DNA of 49,921 bases from JBPCQA01 sp050998615 (GCA_050998615.1 JBPCQA010000040.1:1-49921); one strand, 5' to 3'. Positions 33,011 through 41,250 are shown, numbered from the stretch's first letter. The notes: generated by a model from the sequence alone, not told the origin. Translations and numbers: made by a program.

Positions 33011-34359
33011 GCCTCTCCTCGGATCAGCAGCCGACCGGCCGGCCGGTTGCCCGTGACCTCGGTGCCGCGCAGCAGGGTCCTGCGCACGACACCAGACAGA
33101 GTCTGCCCGGCGTACGGCGTGATCGGGTGCTTATGGTGCAGCCGTGCCGCGTCGACCACGAAGCTGTCGTCAGGCGCGAACACGGAGAGGTCGGCAGCGT
33201 ATCCGACAGCCAGCCGACCCTTGGCCCTCAGCCCGGCGATCTCGGCCGGGCGCGCGGCCATCCAGTGCACGACGTCGTCGAGATCGAAGCCGCGTCGGCG
33301 AGCCTGCGTCCATACGATCGACAAGCCGAGTTGCAAGGACGAGACGCCGCCCCACGCGTCACCGAAGTCGCCGGTGTCGAGCCGCTTGAGCTCCAGCGGG
33401 CACGGCGAGTGGTCGGACACCACGCAGTCGATCGAGCCGTCGGCGAGACCACCCCAGAGCAACTCGCGGTTCGCCCGTTCACGGATCGGTGGGCAACACT
33501 TGAACTCGGTATGCCCGGCGGGCACATCGTCCGCGGCCAGCGCCAGATAGTGCGGGCAGGTCTCCACTGTCAACCGGACACCTTCCCGGCGAGCTCGGGC
33601 AATCATCGAAAGCGCGTCCGAGCTCGACAGGTGCACGATGTGCGCGCGCACCCCGGTTTGCCGCGCCAGCTCGACCACCCGGGCGATCGCGAGGTTCTCG
33701 GCGGCGCGGGGACGCGAGCGCAGGAAATCGTCGTACGCCGGCCCGTGCGCGGCGGGCGCCTCGTCGATCACCGCGGCGTCCTCGGCGTGCACCAAGATCA
33801 GCCCGTCGAACGCGGCGATCTCCGCCATCGCGACCGCCATCTCATCGGGTGCCAGTGCCGGGAACTCGTCGACACCTGAGGGCAGCGGGAAGCATTTGAA
33901 GCCGCAGACGCCGTCGTCGTGCAGGCGGCGAAGCTCGCGGAGATTGCCCGGAACCGCGCCGCCCCAAAAGCCCACGTCGATGTGGCACTGCCTGGCGGCG
34001 GTCTTGCGCTTGACTTGCAACGCCTCGACATCCACGGTGGGCGGAATGCTGTTGAGAGGCATGTCGACAAGCGTCGTGACTCCGCCGGCGGCCGCTGCCC
34101 GAGTCGCAGACGCGAAGCCTTCCCAGTCGGTGCGACCGGGCTCGTCGACGTGCACATGGGTGTCGACCAGGCCCGGCAGCAGCACTTCGTCGCCGGCGAG
34201 CTCCATCACCTCGGGGGCAACCAGGCCCACGCCGTACGGCTCGATCGCCGAGATGACGCCGGCACACACGCCAACCTCCGCGGCAACGGTGCCGTCAGGC
34301 GTGACGACTCGGGGTCCTCGCAGCACCGAGTCGAACCCGGCATGCCCAGGCGGGCTCAC
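33007..34359 (-). CDS. allB: Allantoinase
   Basis: 450 residues from GTG 34359 (VSPPGHAGFDSVLRGPRVVTPDG), with GAAGG upstream; a longer frame from 34434 would overlap uricase. Cyclic-amidohydrolase metal site: HVHVDEPG, carboxylated Lys in GFKCFP, HAEDAAV, HIVHLSSSDAL and VSDHSPC. It opens allantoin to allantoate in the cytoplasm using two metal ions. It follows uricase by 34 nt and overlaps alc by 4. Confidence 0.96.
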   Translation of the reverse strand: MSPPGHAGFDSVLRGPRVVTPDGTVAAEVGVCAGVISAIEPYGVGLVAPEVMELAGDEVLLPGLVDTHVHVDEPGRTDWEGFASATRAAAAGGVTTLVDMPLNSIPPTVDVEALQVKRKTAARQCHIDVGFWGGAVPGNLRELRRLHDDGVCGFKCFPLPSGVDEFPALAPDEMAVAMAEIAAFDGLILVHAEDAAVIDEAPAAHGPAYDDFLRSRPRAAENLAIARVVELARQTGVRAHIVHLSSSDALSMIARARREGVRLTVETCPHYLALAADDVPAGHTEFKCCPPIRERANRELLWGGLADGSIDCVVSDHSPCPLELKRLDTGDFGDAWGGVSSLQLGLSIVWTQARRRGFDLDDVVHWMAARPAEIAGLRAKGRLAVGYAADLSVFAPDDSFVVDAARLHHKHPITPYAGQTLSGVVRRTLLRGTEVTGNRPAGRLLIRGEA

Positions 34360-34393
34360 AACGCGCCGGCCTTCAGGACAAACCACAGGCAGC

Positions 34394-35299
34394 TCAGCAG
34401 AAACCGGGAACGGCGAGCCAGGCGTTGCCCGCATCGACGGCGTCGTCGCGCAGCACGGTGGCCTCGATCAGGCCGTAGGGGCGGTCGGCGGTGTGGAACA
34501 CCTCGCCGGGATTGTCGACGCCGAACGGTGAGAGGTCGACGAGGAAGTGGTGCTTGTTGGGCGCGGAAAACCGGATCTCGGCTACCTCGTCCCGCCGTTC
34601 GAGGACTGCCTGCCCCATTTTGTGCAGCGAATGCTGCAGGGCATAGCTGTGCACCTCGGCGAACGTCTGCAGCAGCACCGCACGGATGGCGTCGTACGAC
34701 GTGTCCCAGTCGACGTCGGCGCGCGAGTAACGCCACTTGGCCACCAACGACGTGGCGAGGACACGGTCGTCGGTTTCTGGCAGCGTCGTGTACCTGTCCT
34801 TGCGGAAGCCTCGGAACTCCGAGCCGGTCGTCTTGAGGATCACCAGGTCCTTGATGCCCGAGACGACCCATGCCTGCCGCTCGTCACCGCTGCCTTCGAC
34901 GTTCACGACCGTCGTGCGGGTCTCCTCCCCCCGGCGTACGAACGAGTGGTCGTCGAGCACATCACCAACACCGATCCGCTCCCAGGCGTACTCGTCGATC
35001 TCGATCCGAGCACCCCGCGCCGACGGTGTCTCGGCGATGAAGTGGTCGGCCAACGTGAGCGCGAAGTCCTCGATCGCGCCGACGCCCTTCTCCCTGGCAA
35101 ACGAGAAGATCGTGTTCTTCTGGGTGTCGGTGGGCAACACATCCTGCTGGTCGCCACTGACGTGCGCCGCAGTGAAGTCACCGCGCAGTTGCGAGGTGAC
35201 GTTCAGGTCGCGGATCTCGTGCCGGGCGCTGTCGCGGTACACCCGCAGGACGCGGACCTCGGCCTTGCCGTATTGGTTCGGCCCCAAGACGATGGCCAT
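34394..35299 (-). CDS. Urate oxidase (uricase)
   Basis: 301 residues. Starts IVLGPNQYGKAEVRVLRV, with PTDTQKNTIFSFAREKG carrying the catalytic Lys-Thr pair, KTTGSEFRGFRKDRYTTLPET and SAPNKHHFLVDLSPFG (Asn/His of the active site) in the second T-fold. The enzyme oxidises urate with O2 to 5-hydroxyisourate and H2O2 without cofactor. The two next steps (uraH, uraD) are encoded immediately upstream; the gap to uraH is 6 nt. The C-terminus lacks a peroxisomal signal, as expected. Confidence 0.97.
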   Translation of the reverse strand: MAIVLGPNQYGKAEVRVLRVYRDSARHEIRDLNVTSQLRGDFTAAHVSGDQQDVLPTDTQKNTIFSFAREKGVGAIEDFALTLADHFIAETPSARGARIEIDEYAWERIGVGDVLDDHSFVRRGEETRTTVVNVEGSGDERQAWVVSGIKDLVILKTTGSEFRGFRKDRYTTLPETDDRVLATSLVAKWRYSRADVDWDTSYDAIRAVLLQTFAEVHSYALQHSLHKMGQAVLERRDEVAEIRFSAPNKHHFLVDLSPFGVDNPGEVFHTADRPYGLIEATVLRDDAVDAGNAWLAVPGFC

Positions 35300-35305
35300 C
35301 GCCGA

Positions 35306-35638
35306 TCAGCTCCCGCGGTAGGTGGAGTAGGTGTAGGGGCTCACCAACACCGGCACGTGGTAGTGCTCGGCGGCATCGGCTAGCCGGAACGTCACGCTGA
35401 TCTCCGGGAAGAACCCGGTCTGCCCGGTCGCCTGGTGATAGGCGGCGATGTCGAAGACCAACCGGTAGGTGCCGGCTGACACGTCCGGCCCGCCAAGGTC
35501 ACCGGATCGGCCGTCGTCGTCGGTGGTTGTCGTCGCGATCACCGTCGGCTGGCCGTCGAGGACCTGCTCGAGACGTACGAAGACATGGCGGGCCGGGCGT
35601 CCGAGCGCAGTGTCGAGGACGTGGGTGGAGATGCTCAC
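35306..35638 (-). CDS. uraH: 5-hydroxyisourate hydrolase (transthyretin-like)
   Basis: 110 residues with the family landmarks: SISTHVLDTALGRPA (His), TDDDGRSGDL (Arg), HYHVPVLVSPY (His) and the obligatory C-terminal YRGS. It hydrolyses 5-hydroxyisourate to OHCU as a tetramer. Its start overlaps the uraD stop (GTGA/ATGA type, 4 nt), and it precedes uricase by 6 nt. Confidence 0.97.
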   Translation of the reverse strand: MSISTHVLDTALGRPARHVFVRLEQVLDGQPTVIATTTTDDDGRSGDLGGPDVSAGTYRLVFDIAAYHQATGQTGFFPEISVTFRLADAAEHYHVPVLVSPYTYSTYRGS

Positions 35639-36174
35639 ACCGCCACCACCCGGCGCAGACGTCGCAGGGCGATCTTGCGGAACTCGTCGGCCACTACGGC
35701 TTGCTCGGTGGCGGTGTCGTTGTCGAGCCGGGCGCGTAGCGCGGTGAGGATTTGTTCGGCGCTCAGCCCGGCCGCACAGATCAAGAAGACGCGGTCGAAG
35801 CGGCGTTCATATTCACGGTTGGCCAGCACCAGTTCCTGGCGAGTTTCCTCGTCGTCGTCGACACCGGACTGCTCCGAGCGTGACCATGCCGACTGCATGC
35901 TCTGGCCCTCGGCTTGCTGACCGATCCGGGGATGCGTGCGTACGGCGTGCTCGACCTCGGCCGCGGACAGCCGCCGCGCTGCGCCGTCGGCGGTCTCGAT
36001 CAGCGTCGGCAGGTCAGCGTAGGGGCGGCCGGCCAGAATGGTGTCGACCCAGGTGGCCGAGTCACAGCATGCGCTCAGTTGCTGCCGTGCCTCGGACTCC
36101 GGCATCGCGTTGAAGCCGTCCGTGGTCTCTCGACCCGGGTCGGGGCTCACCATCTCGCCTTCACCGCCTGACAT
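35635..36174 (-). CDS. uraD: 2-oxo-4-hydroxy-4-carboxy-5-ureidoimidazoline (OHCU) decarboxylase
   Basis: 179 residues. HPRIGQQAEG has the catalytic His motif of OHCU decarboxylases; the alpha-helical core runs from FNAMPESEARQQLSACCDSATWVD to FRKIALRRLRRVV. It yields S-allantoin stereospecifically. The first ~20 residues are a poorly conserved tail, and Met at FNAM could be nearer the original start. Translationally coupled to uraH; 42 nt after the DUF6986 gene. Confidence 0.94.
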   Translation of the reverse strand: MSGGEGEMVSPDPGRETTDGFNAMPESEARQQLSACCDSATWVDTILAGRPYADLPTLIETADGAARRLSAAEVEHAVRTHPRIGQQAEGQSMQSAWSRSEQSGVDDDEETRQELVLANREYERRFDRVFLICAAGLSAEQILTALRARLDNDTATEQAVVADEFRKIALRRLRRVVAV

Positions 36175-36216
36175 CTGCTGCCTACTGCCTGCTGCCTGCC
36201 AACTGCACGCGTGAGT

Positions 36217-37470
36217 CTATCGCCGAGCGAGCCTGGCGAGCCCGGTGACGTCAAGCCCGGTCTGCTCACTGACCTCGGTTGCGTCGACCGCCCCACAGTC
36301 GACCGCTCTCAGCAGGAAGCCGGCCAGCCCGACCGCGGTCGCCGGCTCGTCGAGGAAGCCGGAGTCGGACCTCTCGACGTACGCCCGGAGTCGACGGGCA
36401 GCAGCCTCGAAGCCCTCCCGATAGAACGCATACACCGCCACGAACCTGCTCGGCAACTGCGCCGGGTGCAGATCCCAGCCCTGGTAGAAGGCCCGCTCCA
36501 GCGATCGGCGTACCAGTCGAGCATGCAGCCGCCAGGCGGCGACCACCGACGCATGATCGCCAACGGGCAGCACGTTGGTGGAGCCATCGGACAAATGCAC
36601 ACCGGTGCCGGCCGCCGCCACCTGCATCACCGCCTTGGCATGGTCGGCAACCGGATGCTCCATGCTCTGGTATGCCGCGGCGACTCCGCACGAGGCGCTG
36701 TAGTCGTAGGTGCCGTAGTGCATGGCCGTGCACCGCCCTCGCGCCGCGTGGACCATCCGGGCGACCAGCGCGGTGCCGTCGGGGCCGAGGATCGACTGCG
36801 GCGTCTCGACCTGGATTTCGAAACGCAGCCCACCGGCCGGCAGCCGCAGGGACCGTTCGATGTGCTCACACACTCGAACCATCGCGCCCACCTGGTCGAC
36901 GGACGTGACCTTCGGAAGCGTGACGACGAACCCGTCAGACACACCGGAGAGGCCGCGAGCCGCGACCAGCTCACGGACGAAAAGGTGCAGGGTGCGGACG
37001 CCTCGATTCCTGGTCGGCGCCTCCAGGCTCTTGAAGCGGACGCCGTGAAACGGTGGTGCCGTGCCACCCGACAATGCCTGCGCCAAGGCACGCGCGGTCG
37101 TGCCAGCGAGCTCGTCCTCTTCGTCGTCGGAGCGGACGCCGAGGCCGTCCTCGAAGTCGACCCGCAGATCCTCGATCGGCTCGCTGCCGAGCTTGGCCAG
37201 CACCCGCTCGTGAACCGCGGCCGCCGTCACCGGGGAAAGGCCGAACACCGCCGCCACCTCGGCCGGTGAGCCGGCATGCTCGCTCAGCACCTCCAGCGCC
37301 TGCGCACCCCAATCCTGCCCGAGCCGGGCATGGAACCGGTCGGCAGCCACATAGACGGTATGGACAGGCTGGCGCACACCCCGGTCGCCGGGGAACCGGG
37401 TGATCAGCTCGTCGTCCGCGGCTGCCAGCAGCGTGTCGAGTTCGTCTAACAGGCCTGATAGGTCACTCAT
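36217..37470 (-). CDS. DUF6986 family aldolase-like (HpcH/HpaI superfamily) protein
   Basis: 417 residues from ATG 37470. DLRVDFEDGLG and RFEIQVETPQSILGPDG are the acidic metal/substrate motifs of the CitE/HpcH TIM-barrel superfamily; VRFKSLEAPTRNRGVRTLHLF and TAMHYGTYDYSASCGVAA follow in register. I recognise DUF6986 as a regular member of actinobacterial uricolytic operons. It leads this operon, so a role on the carbon product (glyoxylate released from ureidoglycolate), for example as an aldolase or malate-synthase-like condensing enzyme, is attractive but unproven. A longer start reading to 37917 crosses the promoter and is not credible. Confidence 0.85.
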   Translation of the reverse strand: MSDLSGLLDELDTLLAAADDELITRFPGDRGVRQPVHTVYVAADRFHARLGQDWGAQALEVLSEHAGSPAEVAAVFGLSPVTAAAVHERVLAKLGSEPIEDLRVDFEDGLGVRSDDEEDELAGTTARALAQALSGGTAPPFHGVRFKSLEAPTRNRGVRTLHLFVRELVAARGLSGVSDGFVVTLPKVTSVDQVGAMVRVCEHIERSLRLPAGGLRFEIQVETPQSILGPDGTALVARMVHAARGRCTAMHYGTYDYSASCGVAAAYQSMEHPVADHAKAVMQVAAAGTGVHLSDGSTNVLPVGDHASVVAAWRLHARLVRRSLERAFYQGWDLHPAQLPSRFVAVYAFYREGFEAAARRLRAYVERSDSGFLDEPATAVGLAGFLLRAVDCGAVDATEVSEQTGLDVTGLARLARR

Positions 37471-37778
37471 TGACCGCCCCTTCGGCTCGCCCGGTGGGAA
37501 ATTGCTGGCTGCAGTCTCGCATCGGCCGGGGACACTTTTTCGCAGCTGAGTCAATCTCAAGCGTTGTCCCGCCGATTGGCGAGATCGTTCTATCGTTCGG
37601 TCATGGCCGAGGATTCCGACGTACACCGCGACCGGTCTTGCCGGGAGATGCGTGCGGAGTGACAGTATTCCTCGATACCGCCACCCTCGAGCCGTTCGAC
37701 GATGAGTGGGCCACCCGTGACCAAAGTTGCGTGCGTGTCCGGCGGCATGAGAGCTGGCGAGCCGGGAACAGAGGGGCC
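37471..37778. other. Intergenic control region of the uricolytic operon, with orphan start
   Basis: It holds the promoter of the DUF6986-led operon. A short direct repeat ATCGTTC occurs at 37584-37590 and 37592-37598. Directly after it, ATG 37603 opens a 19-codon frame (MAEDSDVHRDRSCREMRAE) that ends at 37662. It looks like the beginning of a divergent regulator whose body is gone, but it may be chance. No transcription factor for the operon is present in the flanking DNA. Confidence 0.3.
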
Positions 37779-38300
37779 ATGAGGTACGTCGAGCTCTACC
37801 GTCACACGGACAATGACGACGACCAGCTCTCCCCTGATGGCATCGCCGCCACCGAGGCGATCGGTCGCGGCAAGCTGACACCGCCGTACGCCGCGTTCGT
37901 CTCGAGTGGAGCGGCACGGGCCACTCAGATGCTGCAGATCTTGCGTAGCGCCGCCGGACAAGACGAGGTGCCTATCAACCAGGCGCCTGGGTTGCGCTCC
38001 TCGGTCGAGGACCGCTGGCGGGAAGCCGCCAAGGCGGCTGGCAAGGGGGCTGGCCTTGAGCAGATGCGCGACGTCGATCCAGACCTGGTGGAAAAGGAGT
38101 CCGGTCTGCTTGGGCTCGCGCTCAGACAGGTGATCAACGCGCTCCCAGAAGGCGGCCGCGCGCTCGTCGTCGGACACAGCCCGACCAACGAGGCCGCCGT
38201 GTTGGGGCTCGTCAACCGCGAGGTAGCGGCGATGGGCAAGGGTGAAGGCGTCCTCGTCACCGAGGCAGACGGCAAATATCACGTCGAGCCGTTGAGCTAG
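37779..38300 (+). CDS. Histidine phosphatase (phosphoglycerate mutase-like) family protein
   Basis: 173 residues from ATG 37779 with GAGGGG just upstream. ELYRHTDNDDDQLSPDG carries the catalytic RH motif (RHT in place of the usual RHG); LVVGHSPTNEAAVLGL supplies the second catalytic His, and FVSSGAARATQML resembles the S-x-x-x-R-A-x-Q-T element. The enzyme should use a phospho-His intermediate; the substrate is unknown. The upstream in-frame extension is not coding-like. Confidence 0.82.
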   Translation: MRYVELYRHTDNDDDQLSPDGIAATEAIGRGKLTPPYAAFVSSGAARATQMLQILRSAAGQDEVPINQAPGLRSSVEDRWREAAKAAGKGAGLEQMRDVDPDLVEKESGLLGLALRQVINALPEGGRALVVGHSPTNEAAVLGLVNREVAAMGKGEGVLVTEADGKYHVEPLS

Positions 38301-38339
38301 CGGCCACAGCACCCACTGCCGTTGACTGCAGCAGGCAGC

Positions 38340-38362
38340 TAGCGCGCGATGAGGTAGCGCTA
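38340..38362. promoter_or_regulatory. Inverted repeat upstream of vapB
   Basis: TAGCGC (38340-38345) and GCGCTA (38357-38362) with an 11-nt spacer, 11 bp before the antitoxin ATG and overlapping the likely promoter. Position and symmetry fit an autorepression operator for the VapBC complex. Confidence 0.5.
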
Positions 38363-38373
38363 AGCTGGTCATC

Positions 38374-38649
38374 ATGACGCTACACGATGGTGGCTCTGAG
38401 GTCGGCATCCGGGAACTCCATGACAGACTCAGTGAATACTTAGATCTTGTCGAGGAGGGAACCGATTTCGTCGTTACTCGGCGCGGCAAAGCCATCGCCC
38501 GACTCTCCTCCGTGGATGACGAGGATGTTCTCGAAGAGCTTCAACGGCGTGGGTTGATCACGCCCCCTGGGAAACCCCGGGCCGCCAGGCGGCCACGAGT
38601 CAACTCGCGAGGCTCCGTCTCCGAACTTGTGTCCGAGCAGCGGCGTTGA
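38374..38649 (+). CDS. vapB: Type II antitoxin, Phd/YefM-like VapB
   Basis: 91 residues. The N-terminal half VGIRELHDRLSEYLDLVEEGTDFVVTRRGKAIARL is the Phd/YefM DNA-binding fold found in antitoxins of PIN toxins. The C-terminal half is basic and Pro/Ser/Arg-rich, expected to be disordered until it wraps the toxin. The stop overlaps the toxin's TTG start (TTGA), as usual for TA pairs. Confidence 0.9.
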   Translation: MTLHDGGSEVGIRELHDRLSEYLDLVEEGTDFVVTRRGKAIARLSSVDDEDVLEELQRRGLITPPGKPRAARRPRVNSRGSVSELVSEQRR

Positions 38650-39068
38650 CCCTGTATTTCGACACCTTGGCGCTGGTGAAGCTTGTCGTGCGCGAGGACG
38701 GCTCCGAACTCGCGACGCGGCTGTGGGCCAGTCGGCTCTCCGCAACCTCGAGCATTCTCGCTTACCCGGAAGGCCGCGCAGCCCTCGCCGCCGCCCTACG
38801 CACGGGCCGGCTGACCGCCCGCTCGCATCGCAAAGCTGTCGGCGACTTCCAGGCCCTCCACCAAGAGTTAGCAATTGTCGGAATCGACTCCGCACTCGCA
38901 CAGGACGCTGCCGAACTCGCTGAGAGTGAACGGTTACGGGGATATGACGCGGTTCACCTGGCAAGCGCGCTCGCTTTGCGTGGGAATACCACGCTTATCA
39001 CGTGGGATCGAGATCTCGGGCGGGCCGCGATAGGCCGGGGATGCGCCGTCGCTCCCCCGCCGGGTTGA
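38646..39068 (+). CDS. vapC: PIN-domain ribonuclease toxin VapC
   Basis: 140 residues from a TTG start at 38646, overlapping the antitoxin stop by 4 nt. PIN acidic residues: YFDTLALVK (D), AYPEGRAAL (E), GYDAVHLASA (D) and TWDRDL (D), so the Mg-binding site is complete. VapC toxins cleave tRNA or rRNA sites when released from VapB. The TTG start and overlap would keep toxin synthesis below that of antitoxin. Confidence 0.92.
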   Translation: MTLYFDTLALVKLVVREDGSELATRLWASRLSATSSILAYPEGRAALAAALRTGRLTARSHRKAVGDFQALHQELAIVGIDSALAQDAAELAESERLRGYDAVHLASALALRGNTTLITWDRDLGRAAIGRGCAVAPPPG

Positions 39069-39476
39069 CAATGCCGACGCGGCATTCCTCCCGAGACAGG
39101 GACCGTTGGCGGCCCCAGATCAGCTGATGTCGTCACCGCGGGCCGCAGCACGGTGGGCTGGTCGATGTGCTTTGCTGCGGGCTGTCGTCCAGCGGCAATG
39201 GACTCTCGTCATCGCAGTCGTCACGGCATCGGGAGGTTTCGTGGATCGCTGTCCCGGTGCGGCACGTACGTGCCTGACACCTCCCGGCAGTGCCCGCAGT
39301 GTGGATTGCAGCGGGGCGGGTTGCAGCGGGAATCGCGAGGCCGCCGGCGACACTAGACTCTTGGTTCGTGATTCGGACAAGCCGAGTGACGACGCTGTGA
39401 ACAGCCACCATGACGTGCCGGCTGACCTTTGTGGTGGCTCGCCGGAGTGTCGATTTGGTGTGAGCGAGGGTGCGCA
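39069..39476. other. Intergenic region between vapC and the agmatinase gene
   Basis: 408 bp with no convincing gene. Several frames are open because of high GC, and one has a chance-looking zinc-ribbon pattern (RCGTYVPDTSRQCPQCG, 39255-39310). An inverted repeat lies at 39403-39439 just before the next gene. Confidence 0.4.
39403..39439. promoter_or_regulatory. Inverted repeat before the agmatinase-family gene
   Basis: AGCCACCA (39403-39410) and TGGTGGCT (39432-39439), perfect 8-bp arms with a 21-nt spacer, ending 37 bp before the ATG. It could be an operator for a regulator such as the XRE-cupin type whose remnant lies at 40962-41250, or a leader hairpin. Confidence 0.5.
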
Positions 39477-40418
39477 ATGAGCTCAGTGAACCAGGGGCCC
39501 GTCGACGGGACCCAGATCCCCCGGTACGCCGGCCCGCCGACGTTCGCGCGGCTGCCCCGCCTGGAGGAGGTCGGTGGCTGCGACATCGCGGTGGTCGGTG
39601 TGCCGTTCGACAGTGGCGTCAGCTACCGGCCGGGGGCGAGGTTCGGTCCAGCTCACATCCGTACGGCCTCCAAGCTGCTGCGCCCCTACAACCCAGCGTT
39701 GGAGGTGCAGCCGTTCCAGGCCCAGCAGGTGGCCGATGCCGGGGACATCGTGGCCAACCCGTTCAACATCGACGAGGCGATCCGCCAAATCGAGGCGGGT
39801 GCCGTGGCGTTGGACAGTGACGAGACAAGGCTGCTCACGTTGGGCGGCGACCACACGATCGCACTGCCGCTGCTGCGGGTGATGGCACGCCGGCACGGCC
39901 CGGTCGCCGTACTGCATCTCGACGCGCACTTGGACACCTGGGACACCTACTTCGGTGCGGCGTACACGCACGGCACACCGTTTCGTCGAGCCTCCGAGGA
40001 GGGCCTGATCGATCGCGAACACTCCCTGCATGTGGGGACGCGAGGTCCCCTGTATGCACCCACCGATTTACGAGACGACCACGCCCTGGGCTTTCAGGTG
40101 GTGCCCTGCATCGAGTTCGACGCGCTTGGCGTCTTTGGGGTCATCGAGGCGATGCGGGCGAGGCTCGGCGAAGCACCCGTCTACGTCTCGGTCGACATCG
40201 ACGTCCTCGACCCTGCCCATGCGCCCGGCACCGGCACACCGGAAGCTGGCGGGGTGAGTGCCCGCGAGCTGCTCTCGATCCTTCGCTCACTCAGCACCCT
40301 GCACGTCGTCGGCGCTGACATCGTCGAAGTGGCCCCCGCCTACGACCACGCCGAGATCACCGGAATCGCTGCCGCCCACGTCGGTTACGAACTGATCTCG
40401 GCGATGGCACCCAGCTGA
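39477..40418 (+). CDS. speB: Agmatinase/guanidinobutyrase-family ureohydrolase
   Basis: 313 residues from ATG 39477 preceded by GAGGG. All Mn-binding motifs of the ureohydrolase family are intact: GGDHTIALP, HLDAHLDTWD and SVDIDVLDPAHAPGTGTPE. The loop YTHGTPFRRASEEG is typical of agmatinases. The enzyme releases urea from a guanidino compound; whether that is agmatine, 4-guanidinobutyrate or another cannot be fixed. The neighbouring remnants of an XRE-cupin regulator and an amino-acid/GABA-type permease suggest a polyamine or guanidino catabolic cluster that has decayed. Confidence 0.9.
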   Translation: MSSVNQGPVDGTQIPRYAGPPTFARLPRLEEVGGCDIAVVGVPFDSGVSYRPGARFGPAHIRTASKLLRPYNPALEVQPFQAQQVADAGDIVANPFNIDEAIRQIEAGAVALDSDETRLLTLGGDHTIALPLLRVMARRHGPVAVLHLDAHLDTWDTYFGAAYTHGTPFRRASEEGLIDREHSLHVGTRGPLYAPTDLRDDHALGFQVVPCIEFDALGVFGVIEAMRARLGEAPVYVSVDIDVLDPAHAPGTGTPEAGGVSARELLSILRSLSTLHVVGADIVEVAPAYDHAEITGIAAAHVGYELISAMAPS

Positions 40419-40444
40419 GCCAACGACTCAGCGACGCAGCCAGC

Positions 40445-40876
40445 TCAGACCTCGCCGATGTCTTCGGCCCAGACGTCGGGATAGCGCTGCTGGAACTCAG
40501 CCATCAGCGCGACACACCGCTCGTCGTCCAAAACGATCACGTCTACACCTCGCGAGCTCAGCAGCTCCAGCTCGCCACCAAACGTCTGCGCTTCGCCAAC
40601 CACGACAAGCGGGATGCCGAACTGGATGATCGTCCCCGCGCACATCGCACAGGGAGCCAACGTGGTGTAGAGGACCGCGGACCGATAGGTACGCCGACGT
40701 CCCGCGCTACGCAGACACGACATCTCCCCGTGTGCGATCGGATCCCCCGATTGCACCCGCTCGTTGTGCCCAGCGGCTACCCTTACGTCGTCGATGTCGA
40801 GGGCAGATCCGACCGGAACGCCGGCTTCGTCCAGGCTCTTGCGAGCCTGTCGCACCGCCTCGTCGAAGCTCGTCAT
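40445..40876 (-). CDS. Yeast-type cytosine deaminase (Fcy1-like), zinc-dependent
   Basis: 143 residues from ATG 40876 with GTGGAG 1-2 nt before. Zinc/catalytic motifs HGEM (His and the proton-shuttling Glu) and PCAMC. The sequence around them, LYTTLAPCAMCAGTIIQFGIP with VVGE downstream and the ending VIVLDDERC and WAEDIGE, parallels yeast Fcy1 rather than bacterial CodA or tRNA adenosine deaminase. It should deaminate cytosine or a close analogue. Convergent with the ureohydrolase gene. Confidence 0.85.
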   Translation of the reverse strand: MTSFDEAVRQARKSLDEAGVPVGSALDIDDVRVAAGHNERVQSGDPIAHGEMSCLRSAGRRRTYRSAVLYTTLAPCAMCAGTIIQFGIPLVVVGEAQTFGGELELLSSRGVDVIVLDDERCVALMAEFQQRYPDVWAEDIGEV

Positions 40877-40961
40877 ACTCCACTGCGATTCGCCCACGAC
40901 CACACCATATCGACCGGTTAGCTGGCCGCCCCCACGTCGGGGATGCGCAAGGGGCCGGACC

Positions 40962-41250
40962 CTAGAAGCTTGGCGGAGTGATGGAGATCAAGAACACTGC
41001 GGGGATCTGCTGGTCGTTGAGGTAGCGATGCGGGAGACGCGAGTCGAAGTAGCAGGAGTCGCCGGTGCGCAGCTCATGACGCTGACTGTCAACCTCGGCG
41101 ACGAGTATCCCCGATGTGACCACCACGCATTCTTCCGGCGGGTGAGACCATGGCTGCCGTGAGGACGAGGCACCCGGCTTCAGCACTCCCTCGAGCACTT
41201 CGAGTCGGCCGATCCCGGGTGAGACCCGTGAGTACGTCAGCTCGGCATGC
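40962..41250 (-). pseudogene. C-terminal remnant of an XRE-cupin transcriptional regulator
   Basis: Only the cupin half remains: ELTYSRVSPGIGRLEVLEG, then SHPPEECVVVTSGILVAEV and RTGDSCYFDSRLPHRYLN, ending at 40962. In full-length regulators this follows an XRE helix-turn-helix of ~70 residues, which is missing. At ~41241-41252 the sequence switches to the amino-acid permease fragment in another frame. Such regulators usually control polyamine or guanidino catabolism, agreeing with the agmatinase nearby. Confidence 0.75.

Noticed and set aside
39239..39340. Zinc-ribbon-like pattern CGTYVPDTSRQCPQCG in the vapC-speB gap
   Set aside because: It is short, isolated, without a ribosome binding site or good start, and its neighbours in frame are not protein-like.
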